Positions 8,382 through 16,623 of a stretch of 64,000 nucleotides of DNA are shown one piece after another. Both the position numbers and the translations under genes were made by a program. The stretch is taken from NCBI RefSeq assembly GCF_900105345.1, contig NZ_FNSN01000003.1, positions 2,480,001 to 2,544,000 on the forward strand, given 5' to 3'. The stretch's first letter is position 1; each line of letters begins with the position of its first letter. The DNA is from Arthrobacter woluwensis. GTDB lineage: Bacteria > Actinomycetota > Actinomycetes > Actinomycetales > Micrococcaceae. The notes under the pieces were generated by a model. The model saw only the letters and a list, made by a program, of their open reading frames with translations, was not told the origin of the DNA and did no database searches.

Positions 8382-8861
8382 TCAGTCCTGGCCGGCCGGG
8401 CGTGCCGGGCTCGGGTAGTAGTTCAGACGGAACTTGCCGATCTGGACTTCCACTCCGCTCTTGAGCAGCACCCGGTCCACACGGTCGTGGTTGACGTAGC
8501 TGCCGTTCAGGCTGCCGGTGTCGACCAGTTCGTAGCCCGCGGGGGTGCGCACGAATTCGGCGTGCTTGCGCGAGACGGTGACGTCATCCAGGAAGATCTC
8601 GGCGTCGGGGTGACGCCCGACGGTCACGCGGTCCGTGTCCAGCAGGAAGCGTGCCCCGGCGTTCGGGCCGTGGTGCGCGATCAGCAGAGCGGATCCGTGC
8701 GGCAGGGCCGCGATGGACGCGATGTCCTCCGGACCCAGTTTCGGGTCGGCCGGCACCACGTCGGAAAGGACCGGAAGGTACACCGAGGTGGTGTCCGTGG
8801 ACTCGCCCTCAAATGCGGCTTCGTCTGCGGGTTCGACGGGGACCGATGGTTGTTCAGACAT
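8382..8861 (-). CDS. garA: FHA-domain protein GarA/OdhI
   Basis: 159-aa regulator that in mycobacteria and corynebacteria inhibits 2-oxoglutarate dehydrogenase and adjusts glutamate metabolism, controlled by Ser/Thr kinases. The N-terminal tail holds the kinase motif DTTSV with Thr24 and Thr25, equivalent to the ETTS motif of GarA. The FHA domain (about 62-145) has VTVGRHPDAEIFLDD, VSRKHAEF, and GSLNGSYVN, all phosphothreonine-binding signature blocks. ATG 8861 is chosen over ATG 8876 because GAGGAG stands 8 nt upstream and conservation starts there. It sits between gcvH and ftsR exactly as in M. tuberculosis Rv1826-1828. Confidence 0.95.
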   Translation of the reverse strand: MSEQPSVPVEPADEAAFEGESTDTTSVYLPVLSDVVPADPKLGPEDIASIAALPHGSALLIAHHGPNAGARFLLDTDRVTVGRHPDAEIFLDDVTVSRKHAEFVRTPAGYELVDTGSLNGSYVNHDRVDRVLLKSGVEVQIGKFRLNYYPSPARPAGQD

Positions 8862-8901
8862 CGGGCGGCTCCTCACTCTTCTCGCCTCGGCGGGGGTTCT
8901 T

Positions 8902-8930
8902 TCCCGGATCCTCCGGTGATGGATCCGGGA
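8902..8930. terminator. hairpin between gcvH and garA (inner)
   Basis: Perfect 10-bp inverted repeat TCCCGGATCC / GGATCCGGGA (8902-8911 with 8921-8930, 9-nt loop). It lies downstream of gcvH and immediately upstream of garA, so it may be a second terminator hairpin or an element in the garA leader. Confidence 0.5.
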
Positions 8931-8937
8931 ACGGTGC

Positions 8938-8970
8938 GTGCTGTCCGGGACCAGTCGTCCCGGACAGCAC
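8938..8970. terminator. intrinsic terminator after gcvH
   Basis: Perfect 14-bp inverted repeat (8938-8951 with 8957-8970) with a 5-nt loop, 14 bp past the gcvH stop. It suggests that gcvH is transcribed separately from the garA-ftsR-nuclease unit. Confidence 0.75.
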
Positions 8971-8983
8971 GGACAACTGCTTT

Positions 8984-9370
8984 CTAGCCTACCTGCTGAC
9001 CGTACGCTTCGGCGCTGAGCAGGCCCGACAGTTCGTCGGCACCGGCGATGCGGACCTCGAAAAGCCAGCCGGCGCCGTACGGATCGGAGTTGATGAGCGC
9101 CGGATCGGCATCCAGGGACTCGTTGCGGGCCACGATCTCACCCGACACCGGGGCGTAGATGTCGCTGACGCTCTTGGTGGACTCCACCTCGCCGACGACG
9201 TCGTTGGCGGTCACGGCGGTCCCGGCCTCGGGCACCTGTGCGTACACGACATCGCCGAGCGCGTCCTGGGCGAAATCGGTGATGCCGACTCGCACCACAC
9301 CGTCCTGCTCCGTGCTCGCAACCCATTCGTGTTCGGCGGTGTAGGACAGCTCTGCGGGGATGTTGCTCAT
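8984..9370 (-). CDS. gcvH: glycine cleavage system H protein
   Basis: 128-aa lipoyl carrier of the glycine cleavage complex, shuttling the aminomethyl group between the P, T and L proteins. The lipoyl-binding motif is GEVESTKSVSDIYAPVSGEI with the modified Lys66. The C-terminal helix NSDPYGAGWLFEVRI is typical. The start ATG 9370 is preceded by AAAGGCCAGGCG. No gcvP or gcvT is adjacent, as in mycobacteria, where gcvH heads the garA cluster. Confidence 0.96.
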   Translation of the reverse strand: MSNIPAELSYTAEHEWVASTEQDGVVRVGITDFAQDALGDVVYAQVPEAGTAVTANDVVGEVESTKSVSDIYAPVSGEIVARNESLDADPALINSDPYGAGWLFEVRIAGADELSGLLSAEAYGQQVG

Positions 9371-9427
9371 CGCCTGGCCTTTCGTCTGATTCTGGTGGTC
9401 GCCTGGATCACGGCAACCGACGCTGAA

Positions 9428-9433
9428 AGTATA
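9428..9433 (-). promoter_or_regulatory. -10 element for gcvH
   Basis: TATACT on the minus strand, about 58 bp upstream of the gcvH ATG, is a near-consensus -10 hexamer in an otherwise GC-rich gap. I see no good -35. Confidence 0.4.
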
Positions 9434-9479
9434 GGCACATTACAAGCCTCAGTGGCCGGGCACGTGCCATGATGATCCC

Positions 9480-10121
9480 ATGAGTGAACAGAGCGGCTCC
9501 ATCACGCCTCCGCCCACGTCAGGGCAGGGACAGGCACCCCGATCCTCATCCGCCGGGAAATCCAGGACCCTCACCTGGATCATCCTCGGCACCATCCTCC
9601 TGGCAGTGGCGGTGATCGCGTACTTCATCGCGGCCGCCGTCGTCCCGGTGGAATGGGCCAAGAACATCAACGGGCAGGCAGGACCCGGCTCCGGCGGAGT
9701 CTTCCTCGGACTGGGATATGGCCTGATCCTGACCTTCCTCTCCCTGTGGATCGCCTGGCAGGCCACTCACAAGAAGATCACCTGGCCCTGGAAGGCCGTG
9801 ATCCTGGTGATCGCCGTGGCCGTCTCCACGCCGAACCTCCTGACCGCGGGCATCGCCTGGGGCACTTCCAATGCCGCGCACAACGCCCAGCGCATCATCG
9901 GCACCGGGCCCACGTGGTTCCCGCTGTGGAGCGGGATCGGCGCCATCATCGGCGCGGTCCTCTTCATCGTGGCCTTGGTGCTGTGGAAGCTCTGGCGGCG
10001 CCGCGGCCGGCAGGCGAAGCTGTACAAGGCCGTGGAGAAGCAGCGGCTGCTCGAGGAGAAGGAGGCGGCCCGCGCCGCCGCCAAGGCCCAGCAGGCCCAG
10101 GAGCGCCGGCAGGAGCCGTAG
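9480..10121 (+). CDS. four-TM membrane protein of unknown function
   Basis: 213-aa predicted integral membrane protein. A Pro/Ser/Gly-rich cytoplasmic-type tail (1-28) precedes four hydrophobic segments at about 30-52, 71-92, 100-123 and 144-167. The C-terminal 40 residues form a charged helix rich in Glu, Arg, Ala and Gln (EEKEAARAAAKAQQAQERRQ), probably a coiled coil. The layout resembles permease-type hypothetical proteins common in actinobacteria, with no catalytic motif. ATG 9480 has no Shine-Dalgarno sequence; CATGAT lies exactly 6 nt upstream (9468-9473), so it is probably leaderless. It is divergent from gcvH, and a very strong terminator follows. Confidence 0.8.
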   Translation: MSEQSGSITPPPTSGQGQAPRSSSAGKSRTLTWIILGTILLAVAVIAYFIAAAVVPVEWAKNINGQAGPGSGGVFLGLGYGLILTFLSLWIAWQATHKKITWPWKAVILVIAVAVSTPNLLTAGIAWGTSNAAHNAQRIIGTGPTWFPLWSGIGAIIGAVLFIVALVLWKLWRRRGRQAKLYKAVEKQRLLEEKEAARAAAKAQQAQERRQEP

Positions 10122-10145
10122 AGAGCGAAGCAGAAGGCGCCGACC

Positions 10146-10188
10146 ACGACGACGGCCCCCGCACCTCAGGTGCGGGGGCCGTCGTCGT
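10146..10188. terminator. strong bidirectional terminator
   Basis: Perfect 20-bp inverted repeat (10146-10165 with 10169-10188) with a 3-nt loop, between the convergent membrane-protein gene and the amidohydrolase ending at 10248. The outer arm ACGACGACGGC is the same as in the terminator at 20605. Confidence 0.85.
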
Positions 10189-10247
10189 GTTCGCGGCCGC
10201 AACAGGTCAGGGCGCCGGGGGGTCAGAGCCTCGCGCAGTCAGTGCGG

Positions 10248-11474
10248 TCAGTAGCCGCTGCCACCCTCGACCCGGTACTGGTCCGCGACCACGCGGCCGC
10301 GGTGCAGCACGGTGCGGTCACTGCCGCGGTCCATCACGGCACTCGTCACGGTCTCGCCGTCGACCAGCACGACGTCGGCACGGTCACCGACGTCGAGGCC
10401 GGGACGGTCGTCGACGCTCGCCAGCCGGGCCAGGGAGTGGTCCATGATGCTCGCTCCACCCCGTGTGGCGACGGCGACCGCGTGTTCCACCAGCCGGTCG
10501 GCCCGGAAGCCGCGGGTGAAGGCGAGCTGCCAGGTGCGGTCCAGCAGATCGCAGTTGCCGTACGGGCTCCAGTAGTCCCGCTGGCCGTCCTCCCCCAGTC
10601 CGACGCGCACCCCGGCGGCCGCGAGGTCCTGGAGGGGAAGCTGCCCGGCAGCGGCGGGGGCCACGGTCGTGAGCGAGATGTCCAGCTCCGCCATGCGTTC
10701 GATGAGGGAACGGGTCGTCGCCTCGGAGGAGCCGCCTAGCGTGTACGCGTGGGACAGATTGACCTTGCCCTGCATCCCGAGCGCCTGGGTCCGTTCCATG
10801 ATCAGCTCGGTGCTGAAGATCGCGAGATCGGTGGGCTCGTGGAGGTGGACGTCCACCTCCACCTGGTACTTCTCCGCCAGCCCGAAGACGATGTCCAGGT
10901 GACGGACCGGATCCCGGTCCAGCTGACACGGGTCGATCCCGCCCATGACGTCGGCGCCCTGACGCAAGGCCTCCTCGAGCAGTTCCGGAGTGCCCTCCTC
11001 CAGGAGGATGCCCGCTTGCGGGAAGACCATGATCTGAACCTCAGCCTGCCCCGCGAATTTCTCCTTCGCGGCCACCACGGCCTCGTACTTCTCGAGGCCC
11101 GTGTCGACGTCCACCTGGGCGAAGGACCGGACCCGTGTGGTGCCCCGTCCGATCATGCGCTCGAGCGTCCCGGCCACGCGCTCCCTGAGCGGGATTTCGG
11201 CCGAGCGCCAGTTCTCCCGGTCGTTACTCATCATGCCCCAGACGCCCGGGCGGCCGGTGTGCTCCCGGAACGGCAGCCCGATCCGGGTCGAGTCCAGGTG
11301 CACGTGGACGTCGCTGAAGGCGGGCAGCAGCAGGCGTCCGCGACCGTCGACGACGTCGTGCCCGGCTTCCGCGTCCGCGTCGGGCTCGTGCAGGCGGACG
11401 GCGGCGATCAGCTCGCCGTCAAGGAGCACATCAGAGGCGGCGCCGCCCCAGGGTCGGACGTTGCGGAGGAGCAT
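10248..11474 (-). CDS. cytosine-deaminase-like amidohydrolase
   Basis: 408-aa metal-dependent hydrolase of the amidohydrolase superfamily, closest in motifs to CodA-type deaminases and N-isopropylammelide-type hydrolases. Metal and active-site motifs: HVHLD (His57, His59), VDVHLHE, LSHAYTL, and GEDGQRDYW with the catalytic Asp. Both ends contribute the usual beta-sandwich (MLLRNV... and ...DVVLVDGETVTSAVMDRG). The substrate is probably an N-heterocycle or amide, but cannot be named. It lies 49 bp behind the GntR gene on the same strand and so is probably co-transcribed with it and controlled by its own operator. A related but N-terminally short paralog lies at 20699. Confidence 0.88.
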   Translation of the reverse strand: MLLRNVRPWGGAASDVLLDGELIAAVRLHEPDADAEAGHDVVDGRGRLLLPAFSDVHVHLDSTRIGLPFREHTGRPGVWGMMSNDRENWRSAEIPLRERVAGTLERMIGRGTTRVRSFAQVDVDTGLEKYEAVVAAKEKFAGQAEVQIMVFPQAGILLEEGTPELLEEALRQGADVMGGIDPCQLDRDPVRHLDIVFGLAEKYQVEVDVHLHEPTDLAIFSTELIMERTQALGMQGKVNLSHAYTLGGSSEATTRSLIERMAELDISLTTVAPAAAGQLPLQDLAAAGVRVGLGEDGQRDYWSPYGNCDLLDRTWQLAFTRGFRADRLVEHAVAVATRGGASIMDHSLARLASVDDRPGLDVGDRADVVLVDGETVTSAVMDRGSDRTVLHRGRVVADQYRVEGGSGY

Positions 11475-11523
11475 GGTCGCCTTTCGACGCGGTGATCAGG
11501 AGTGCAGGGTCAGGCGTGCAGGG

Positions 11524-12183
11524 TCAGGCGTGGGAGTCCGCGGACGAGGCCTGCTTCGCGATGGCCTGGCTGCGGCTGCTGACCATGTGCTGGCCGATCA
11601 GGACCTGGGTGCGGGCGACGTCGCGGTCGGCGATCGCCTCGTAGAGCGCCGCATGCTCTTCCGCCACCCGGATGAGATCGTCGTGCTGGCCCATGAGCCA
11701 GCGGATCCGGCTGCTCAGGATGCCCTGGAGCTCGTTGAGCAGCTCATTGCCCGCCAGCGATGTGACGATCTCGTGGAAATCGGCGCCGGAGCGGCGGGCG
11801 CGCACGGCGTCGCCCGCCTCGGCCGCCTGGAACTCGCGGTCCAGCGCGTCCTTGAGCCGCCGCAGCCCCTCACGGTTGTGCCGCTGGGCGGCCAGCGTGA
11901 ACGTCAGGGACTCGAACGCCGCCTGCACCTCGTTGAGGTCGACGACGTCGGACGCGGAGAACTCCCGGACCACGGCCCAGGTGCGGGGCCGCGGCGTCAC
12001 GAGGCCCTCGGACACGAGCGTCCGCAGCGCTTCGCGGACCGGGAGACGGCTGACCCCCAGTTCCTGGGCCAGATCCCGTTCCACGAGCTTGCTGCCGGGC
12101 AGGCGCACGCCGTCGAGAATCTCGTCGCGGATCTGACGGGTCACGCGGAGGGACTCCGGCTCGAAAATCTCCGTGTTGGACAT
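11524..12183 (-). CDS. GntR-family regulator, FadR/FCD subfamily
   Basis: 219-aa repressor-type regulator. The winged helix-turn-helix (about 15-75) contains KLVERDLAQELGVSRLPVREA. The FCD ligand domain (about 85-210) has the metal-binding histidines His137 (ADFHEIV), His177 (EEHAAL) and His199 (GQHM), which in this subfamily hold a metal that binds a carboxylate ligand. Start ATG 12183: GATAAT lies 6 nt upstream, suggesting a leaderless message. The palindrome TTTGGAATACCAAA at 12214-12227 sits where the -35 should be, so autorepression is likely. Matching sites occur upstream of the amidohydrolase at 20699 and the permease at 22055. Confidence 0.92.
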   Translation of the reverse strand: MSNTEIFEPESLRVTRQIRDEILDGVRLPGSKLVERDLAQELGVSRLPVREALRTLVSEGLVTPRPRTWAVVREFSASDVVDLNEVQAAFESLTFTLAAQRHNREGLRRLKDALDREFQAAEAGDAVRARRSGADFHEIVTSLAGNELLNELQGILSSRIRWLMGQHDDLIRVAEEHAALYEAIADRDVARTQVLIGQHMVSSRSQAIAKQASSADSHA

Positions 12184-12213
12184 TCCCCCATTATCACACC
12201 ACGAACATCCGTT

Positions 12214-12227
12214 TTTGGAATACCAAA
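12214..12227. promoter_or_regulatory. GntR operator (autoregulation)
   Basis: Near-perfect palindrome TTTGGAATACCAAA, 31 bp upstream of the GntR start and 18 bp upstream of its -10 box GATAAT, so it covers the -35 region. Its core TGGAATACCAAA is repeated exactly at 21961-21972. Confidence 0.7.
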
Positions 12228-12242
12228 GAGGGAATGTCGTGG

Positions 12243-13424
12243 TCAGGACGCCAGGTGGGCGCTGATCGCGTCGAACATCGCGGCCGCCGCCGGTCCTTTG
12301 ACCGGATCGACGGGGAGGGCGGAGCTGGAGAACTTCACCCCGACCACCCCCGTGGTGCGGTTGATGTAGACCATCTGGCCGTGGATCCCGAGGCAGAACG
12401 CCACATCCGGGCGGCCATCCAGGAACCAGAACTGGCTCCTGTACCGCCCGCCCGGAGTGTGCTCGGCTTCAGGACCCGCGGCGAACGCCTCCGTGGAATC
12501 CGGACCGCCCGCGAAGATGTCGTCGACCCACTCGGCCGGCAGCACCCGGTCCCCGGTGAGCGCCAGCCCGCCGTCCCGGATCATGGCGCCGAAACAGGCC
12601 AGATCGCGCAGGGTCGCGCAGATGCCGCCGTCGAACATCCCGGTGCCCTCGGAGTCCACCGTGATGAACGCGGGGTCGGCGGCGCCCAGACGGCTCCACA
12701 GCAGCTCTGTGGCGAGCTCCGCGAAAGGCTTCCCGCCGGCCGCTTCGCACACCCAGCCCAGGACGTCCGTCTCACAGCTGCGGTACTCGAAGTGCCCGCC
12801 ATGTTCCCGTCCTTGTTCCAGCGTCGCGAGGAATTCCTTCAGCGAGGCGGGGCCGCCCGGGCGCCGCGGCGCCCAGCCCACCGATTCGTCCAGCGCCCGC
12901 ACCTCGGAGGCCGGGTCGAGGTACTCCTCGGAGAAGCGGATGCCACTGCGCATGTCCAGGAGGTCGCGGAGCCGCGCCCCGCCATAGCCTGCGGCCCGGA
13001 GTTCCGGCACGTACTCCCCCACTGTCCGCTCGATGTCCAGGGATCCCCGGGCCGCCAGAGCGCCGATGACCGAGGACACGAGCGACTTGCTCACGGACAT
13101 GAGCAGGTGCCGGGTCTGCGGTGTCATGGCGCCGGAGTACTGTTCCGCGATGACCGTCCGCCCGTGCAGCACGAGCCAGGCGTCCGTGTCCGTGGAGTCC
13201 AGGATGGTCCTCACCGTGGAGCCGGCGCCGTCTGGCAGGGTGACGGCCAGACCGGACAGATCCTGCGGACGTTCCTCCAGGACCACGGCGGCGCCGGGCC
13301 GGATGGTGTGCGTCGGGAACAAGGTGTCCATGTGCTGGAAGGACCAGCGCAGGTTCGCCGGGTCCTGCCAGTCGGCGACGGTGACGGCGCTTGCCGGCAT
13401 CCTCGTCCCGCTCTCCACGCTCAT
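12243..13424 (-). CDS. serine hydrolase, beta-lactamase/esterase class C family
   Basis: 393-aa cytoplasmic-looking hydrolase (no signal peptide) of the class C beta-lactamase fold. The nucleophile motif SxxK is SVSK at 110-113 (LLMSVSKSLVSS); the tyrosine element is FEYRSCETDVLG (YxS in place of YxN), and GIHGQ late in the chain stands where HxG/KTG is expected. Members hydrolyse esters or amides, including 6-aminohexanoate dimers. ATG 13424 is chosen because it is 4 bp after the amidohydrolase stop with GGGGGAG upstream, and because sequence further upstream is the shadow of that gene. It is the third gene of the MFS-amidohydrolase-hydrolase operon, suggesting sequential breakdown of an imported compound. 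Confidence 0.85.
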   Translation of the reverse strand: MSVESGTRMPASAVTVADWQDPANLRWSFQHMDTLFPTHTIRPGAAVVLEERPQDLSGLAVTLPDGAGSTVRTILDSTDTDAWLVLHGRTVIAEQYSGAMTPQTRHLLMSVSKSLVSSVIGALAARGSLDIERTVGEYVPELRAAGYGGARLRDLLDMRSGIRFSEEYLDPASEVRALDESVGWAPRRPGGPASLKEFLATLEQGREHGGHFEYRSCETDVLGWVCEAAGGKPFAELATELLWSRLGAADPAFITVDSEGTGMFDGGICATLRDLACFGAMIRDGGLALTGDRVLPAEWVDDIFAGGPDSTEAFAAGPEAEHTPGGRYRSQFWFLDGRPDVAFCLGIHGQMVYINRTTGVVGVKFSSSALPVDPVKGPAAAAMFDAISAHLAS

Positions 13425-13428
13425 GGGG

Positions 13429-15057
13429 TCACTCCCCCGCCGTGTAGACGCTGCGGCCGGCGACGACCGTCTCCACCACGCTGGTCTTGAGCAGAGACTC
13501 GTCTCCCTCGTCGAAGGGGTTGACATCGACCACGACGAAGTCCGCTGCGTAGCCCTCGGCCAGGCGGCCGTGGGTCGCGCCGTCGCCCACCGAAGCGGCG
13601 GCGTCGCGCGTCGCATGGCCCAGCGCCCGGGCCAGCGGCAGCGCGAGCTCCGGCTGCACGGCGTCATAGGACGCGTCCAGTGCGGATTTGCGGGTCGTCG
13701 CCACATAGAGATTCGGGAAGGCGCCGTAGGGCGCGGTGGGCGCGTCGGTCGAGAACGCGAGCAGCGCGCCCGCTTCCTCGTACTCGGGCCAGGCGAAGCC
13801 GCGGTTGACCCGGTCATCGCCGAGCATGGCGTCCCAGTTCGCCCGGACGGCCGCGTCGGTGTGGACCGGCTGCATCGAGGCGATCACGCCCAGCTCGGCC
13901 ATGCGCCGGGCCGTGCCGGGGGCCGCGTACTCCAGGTGCTCGATCCGGTGCCGCCGCGGGCGGTCCCCGTTGACCTCGATGGCGTGCTCGATCGCGTCCA
14001 AGGCGATGTCGCTCGCGGCGTCGCCGATCGCGTGGAGGGCTGCCTGGAGTCCGGCGGCATCTGCCGCCGCGAGCGCCGGCTTGAGGCGTTCCAGCGGCCA
14101 GATCGGCTCGGCGTTGGAGTGATCGGCGTAGGGCTTGTTCATGGCCGCGGTGCAGGCGTCGATCACGCCGTCGATGATGAACTTGACCCCGACCACCCGC
14201 AGGGACGGGTTGGTCAGCCGCGCGGCGAGTTCGGCGGCACGTTCCACTTGGGCGATGTTCTGCGCGTCGTCCCCCGTGTTGTCGATGAACCAGTGGGCGG
14301 CGACGCGGAGCGGGAGCGCTCCACCGTGGCGTTCGACGGCGCGCTCGAGGGTCGCGAGGGACACCTCGTCGAGGGCCATGTCCACGGCGCCCGTGACCCC
14401 GGCGCCGAGGTACGCCTCGAAGGTGCGGTCGATCGCGGCGTCGCGTTCCGCGTCGCTCGTGACCGAGGCGAGGTGGGTCCAGACGAAGTGCTGAGCAGCC
14501 GTCTCGTAGAGCATGCCGGTGGCGTTCCCTTCGGCGTCCCGCTCGATGCGGCCGCCGATGGGGTCCGGGGTCTCGCGTGTGATCCCCAGCTCCGCCAGCG
14601 CGGCGGTGTTGACCCAGCAGGAGTGGTAGTCGTTCGCGTCGAGGTAGACCGGCACGTCCGCGACCGCGGCGTCGATCATCGCGGCGGTCGGCTCGCCGCC
14701 GGGCACCGAGTCGAACAGCCATCCGCGCCCCAGCACCCGGGCCTTCGCCGGCTCGGCCTCCCGGGCGGCGCGCAGCCGGTTCTGGATCTCCTGCAGGCTG
14801 CGGGCGTCGGTGAGTTCGACCTTGCCGAGGGCCTCGCCCGTCATGAGGAGGTGGGTGTGGGCGTCCACGAAGCCGGGGACCACCAGGCGGCCGCCGAGGT
14901 CCACGGTGTCCGCGCCCTCTGCGGCGGCGCGCGCGTCGTCCTCGGAGCCGGCGAAGGCGATCCGGGCGTCGTCGACGACGAGGGCCTGGGCCCATTCCTC
15001 GCCGTCTTCGCCGTTCGCGGTGAAGATCAAGGCGTTGTGGTAGAGCGTGCGTGCCAT
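13429..15057 (-). CDS. YtcJ-type amidohydrolase
   Basis: 542-aa metal-dependent hydrolase of the amidohydrolase-3 (YtcJ/N-substituted formamide deformylase) group. The metal motif is PGFVDAHTHLLMTG (His67, His69); later blocks are VDGVIDA (as IIDGVIDACTAAM), LHAIGDAASDIALDAIE, HRIEHLEYA, QPVHTDAA, and FSTDAPTAP with the catalytic Asp. Family members cleave N-formyl or other amides. ATG 15057 begins 2 bp after the MFS stop. The open frame continues upstream to 16536, but that part is an antisense-like shadow of the MFS gene. The substrate is presumably whatever the adjacent MFS transports. Confidence 0.9.
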   Translation of the reverse strand: MARTLYHNALIFTANGEDGEEWAQALVVDDARIAFAGSEDDARAAAEGADTVDLGGRLVVPGFVDAHTHLLMTGEALGKVELTDARSLQEIQNRLRAAREAEPAKARVLGRGWLFDSVPGGEPTAAMIDAAVADVPVYLDANDYHSCWVNTAALAELGITRETPDPIGGRIERDAEGNATGMLYETAAQHFVWTHLASVTSDAERDAAIDRTFEAYLGAGVTGAVDMALDEVSLATLERAVERHGGALPLRVAAHWFIDNTGDDAQNIAQVERAAELAARLTNPSLRVVGVKFIIDGVIDACTAAMNKPYADHSNAEPIWPLERLKPALAAADAAGLQAALHAIGDAASDIALDAIEHAIEVNGDRPRRHRIEHLEYAAPGTARRMAELGVIASMQPVHTDAAVRANWDAMLGDDRVNRGFAWPEYEEAGALLAFSTDAPTAPYGAFPNLYVATTRKSALDASYDAVQPELALPLARALGHATRDAAASVGDGATHGRLAEGYAADFVVVDVNPFDEGDESLLKTSVVETVVAGRSVYTAGE

Positions 15058-15059
15058 TC

Positions 15060-16355
15060 TCAGGCCTCCTGGGGTTCGGTGTGTGCGAGGGTATGACGGT
15101 CCGCGCCGGGCGCGAGGTGGGCGGCAGGGGCGGCCTGGCGCGTGGAGAGCCGTGCCACCGCGACGGCGGGAACCGCCAGGAGCAGACTGGCCACTCCGAG
15201 GAGCAGAGTGAAGCCGTGGTGACCGAGGGCGTCGACGAGTCCGGCCCCGATCACGGGGGTCAGGCTGGAACCCACGAGGTACACGGCCAGCAGGGGGCCG
15301 GACCAGCGGCCGTCGGCGTCCAGTGCGGCGGCGGTGGCGACGAAGAACATGAACGCCACGGCGTACACGGTGTTCCAGGCGATGAAGATGATGATGAAGG
15401 CCGTGGGATCGCTGACAAGCGAGGAGCAGATCTTGAGGCCGCTGCCCAGCACGAGCAGGATGGCCAGCGGGACGGCCCGCCCGAGCCGGTCCCCCACGAT
15501 CATGAGGAGGAGGGAGCCGATCAGCCCGCCGGCGGTCGCTCCGCTGAGCGCGATGCCCAGCCCTTCCGGGGTCACACCGGCCACGGCGCCACCCACCACG
15601 CCACCCATGGCCCAGAGGGAATCCTCGCTGACGGCCCACAGGGCGAAGGTGACGAGCAGCGCCCAGCCGGCGAGGGTGACGGCCCGCGATCCTGCGGGAA
15701 CCGCCGGGCGGATGAGCGGGAGGGACTCGGTCGCGGGGATCTCGAGCGGAACGGCTTCGGCGACCGCCGCGCCGACCCCGCCCCCGGAGACGGGCGCGCC
15801 GGGCAGCCAGACGCTCAGCACGAGTCCGATGAGGGAGAACAGGGCCAGCGCTCCGAAGACGTTCACGGGGGCCAGGCCGAGGACCGGGACGACCGCGAGC
15901 ACGACCGTGATCACGCCGCGGTTGACGAGCCCGTTCAGGCCGGCCACCCGATCGGGGTTGGTGAAGGCCGCGAACGCGGCGCCCGAGGCGGCCACCGCAC
16001 CGCCGGCGCCCACGCCTCCCAGCAGAAGGCCGGGGATGATCACGGCGGGCGCGGGAACCAGGGCCGCGGCGCCGAAAGCGAGCACTGCGAGCGCCAGTCC
16101 GGCGCGGGCCACGAGGAGTCGGCGGGGCCCGGCGCACAGCGGGGCCACCAGGAGGCCCGCGACGGCGGTGGCGAGCAGAACTCCGGTGACGATCCATCCG
16201 GCGGTGATGAAGTCCACGCCCACCGAGGTCTCGAGGGCGCTGATCATGTAGGGCGAGAGATTGACGCCGAGGTAACCGGCTACCGCGATGGCGAAGGTCG
16301 CCGAGGCGTTGCCGAGGCGCAAGGGGATGCGCGTGGTGGGTCGGGGGTGGGTCAT
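15060..16355 (-). CDS. MFS transporter
   Basis: 431-aa major facilitator with about 12 hydrophobic segments; the first begins near residue 13 (NASATFAIAVAGYLGVNLSPYM). The central loop between halves (about 195-225) is short and Pro/Val-rich. The cytoplasmic motif between helices 8 and 9 is VGDRLGRAVPLAI, a typical MFS signature. The start ATG 16355 has GGAG 5 nt upstream. It heads a tight operon with a YtcJ amidohydrolase and a serine hydrolase, so it probably imports their substrate. The promoter region holds a perfect 10+3+10 palindrome (16423-16445), the likely site of the divergent TetR regulator. Confidence 0.88.
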   Translation of the reverse strand: MTHPRPTTRIPLRLGNASATFAIAVAGYLGVNLSPYMISALETSVGVDFITAGWIVTGVLLATAVAGLLVAPLCAGPRRLLVARAGLALAVLAFGAAALVPAPAVIIPGLLLGGVGAGGAVAASGAAFAAFTNPDRVAGLNGLVNRGVITVVLAVVPVLGLAPVNVFGALALFSLIGLVLSVWLPGAPVSGGGVGAAVAEAVPLEIPATESLPLIRPAVPAGSRAVTLAGWALLVTFALWAVSEDSLWAMGGVVGGAVAGVTPEGLGIALSGATAGGLIGSLLLMIVGDRLGRAVPLAILLVLGSGLKICSSLVSDPTAFIIIFIAWNTVYAVAFMFFVATAAALDADGRWSGPLLAVYLVGSSLTPVIGAGLVDALGHHGFTLLLGVASLLLAVPAVAVARLSTRQAAPAAHLAPGADRHTLAHTEPQEA

Positions 16356-16422
16356 GGTGCTCCAGGCGGGACACCGGCGCCAGTGCCGGGTCCGGGACGG
16401 GCGGGGATGGGAGGTCCACCGC

Positions 16423-16445
16423 AATAAACGAATAGCATTCGTTTA
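16423..16445. promoter_or_regulatory. TetR-type operator
   Basis: Perfect inverted repeat ATAAACGAAT-AGC-ATTCGTTTAT, 68 bp upstream of the MFS start and between the divergent MFS and TetR genes. It is AT-rich against a GC-rich background, which marks it as a probable operator overlapping the MFS promoter. Confidence 0.7.
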
Positions 16446-16623
16446 TGAGTATGACCCACGTCACCTCAAATGGGAAGCCCCGCCCGCCCGGCGTGGACTT
16501 CCGTCCCCCCGGGGCGCTGCGCCAGGCCGGACTCACCCGCCCCGCGCTAGGCTGGACGATGCACGACGGCGGCGGAGACCGGTGTCGCGCGCCCTCACCC
16601 CGATCGCCTTCCGAAAGCAGCCC

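Noticed and set aside
9371-9479. Glycine riboswitch before gcvH
   Set aside because: The gap is only 109 bp and shows no glycine-aptamer-like helices that I can recognise; only a -10 box is visible.
12243-13817. 524-codon frame as a longer serine hydrolase
   Set aside because: The first 131 codons are Arg/Ser/Pro-rich out-of-frame sequence of the amidohydrolase. A ribosome site and homology start at ATG 13424.
13429-16536. 1035-codon minus-strand frame suggesting a fused MFS-amidohydrolase
   Set aside because: Only codons after ATG 15057 carry amidohydrolase sequence. The upstream part is an Arg/Pro-rich out-of-frame reading of the MFS gene, which itself uses another frame.
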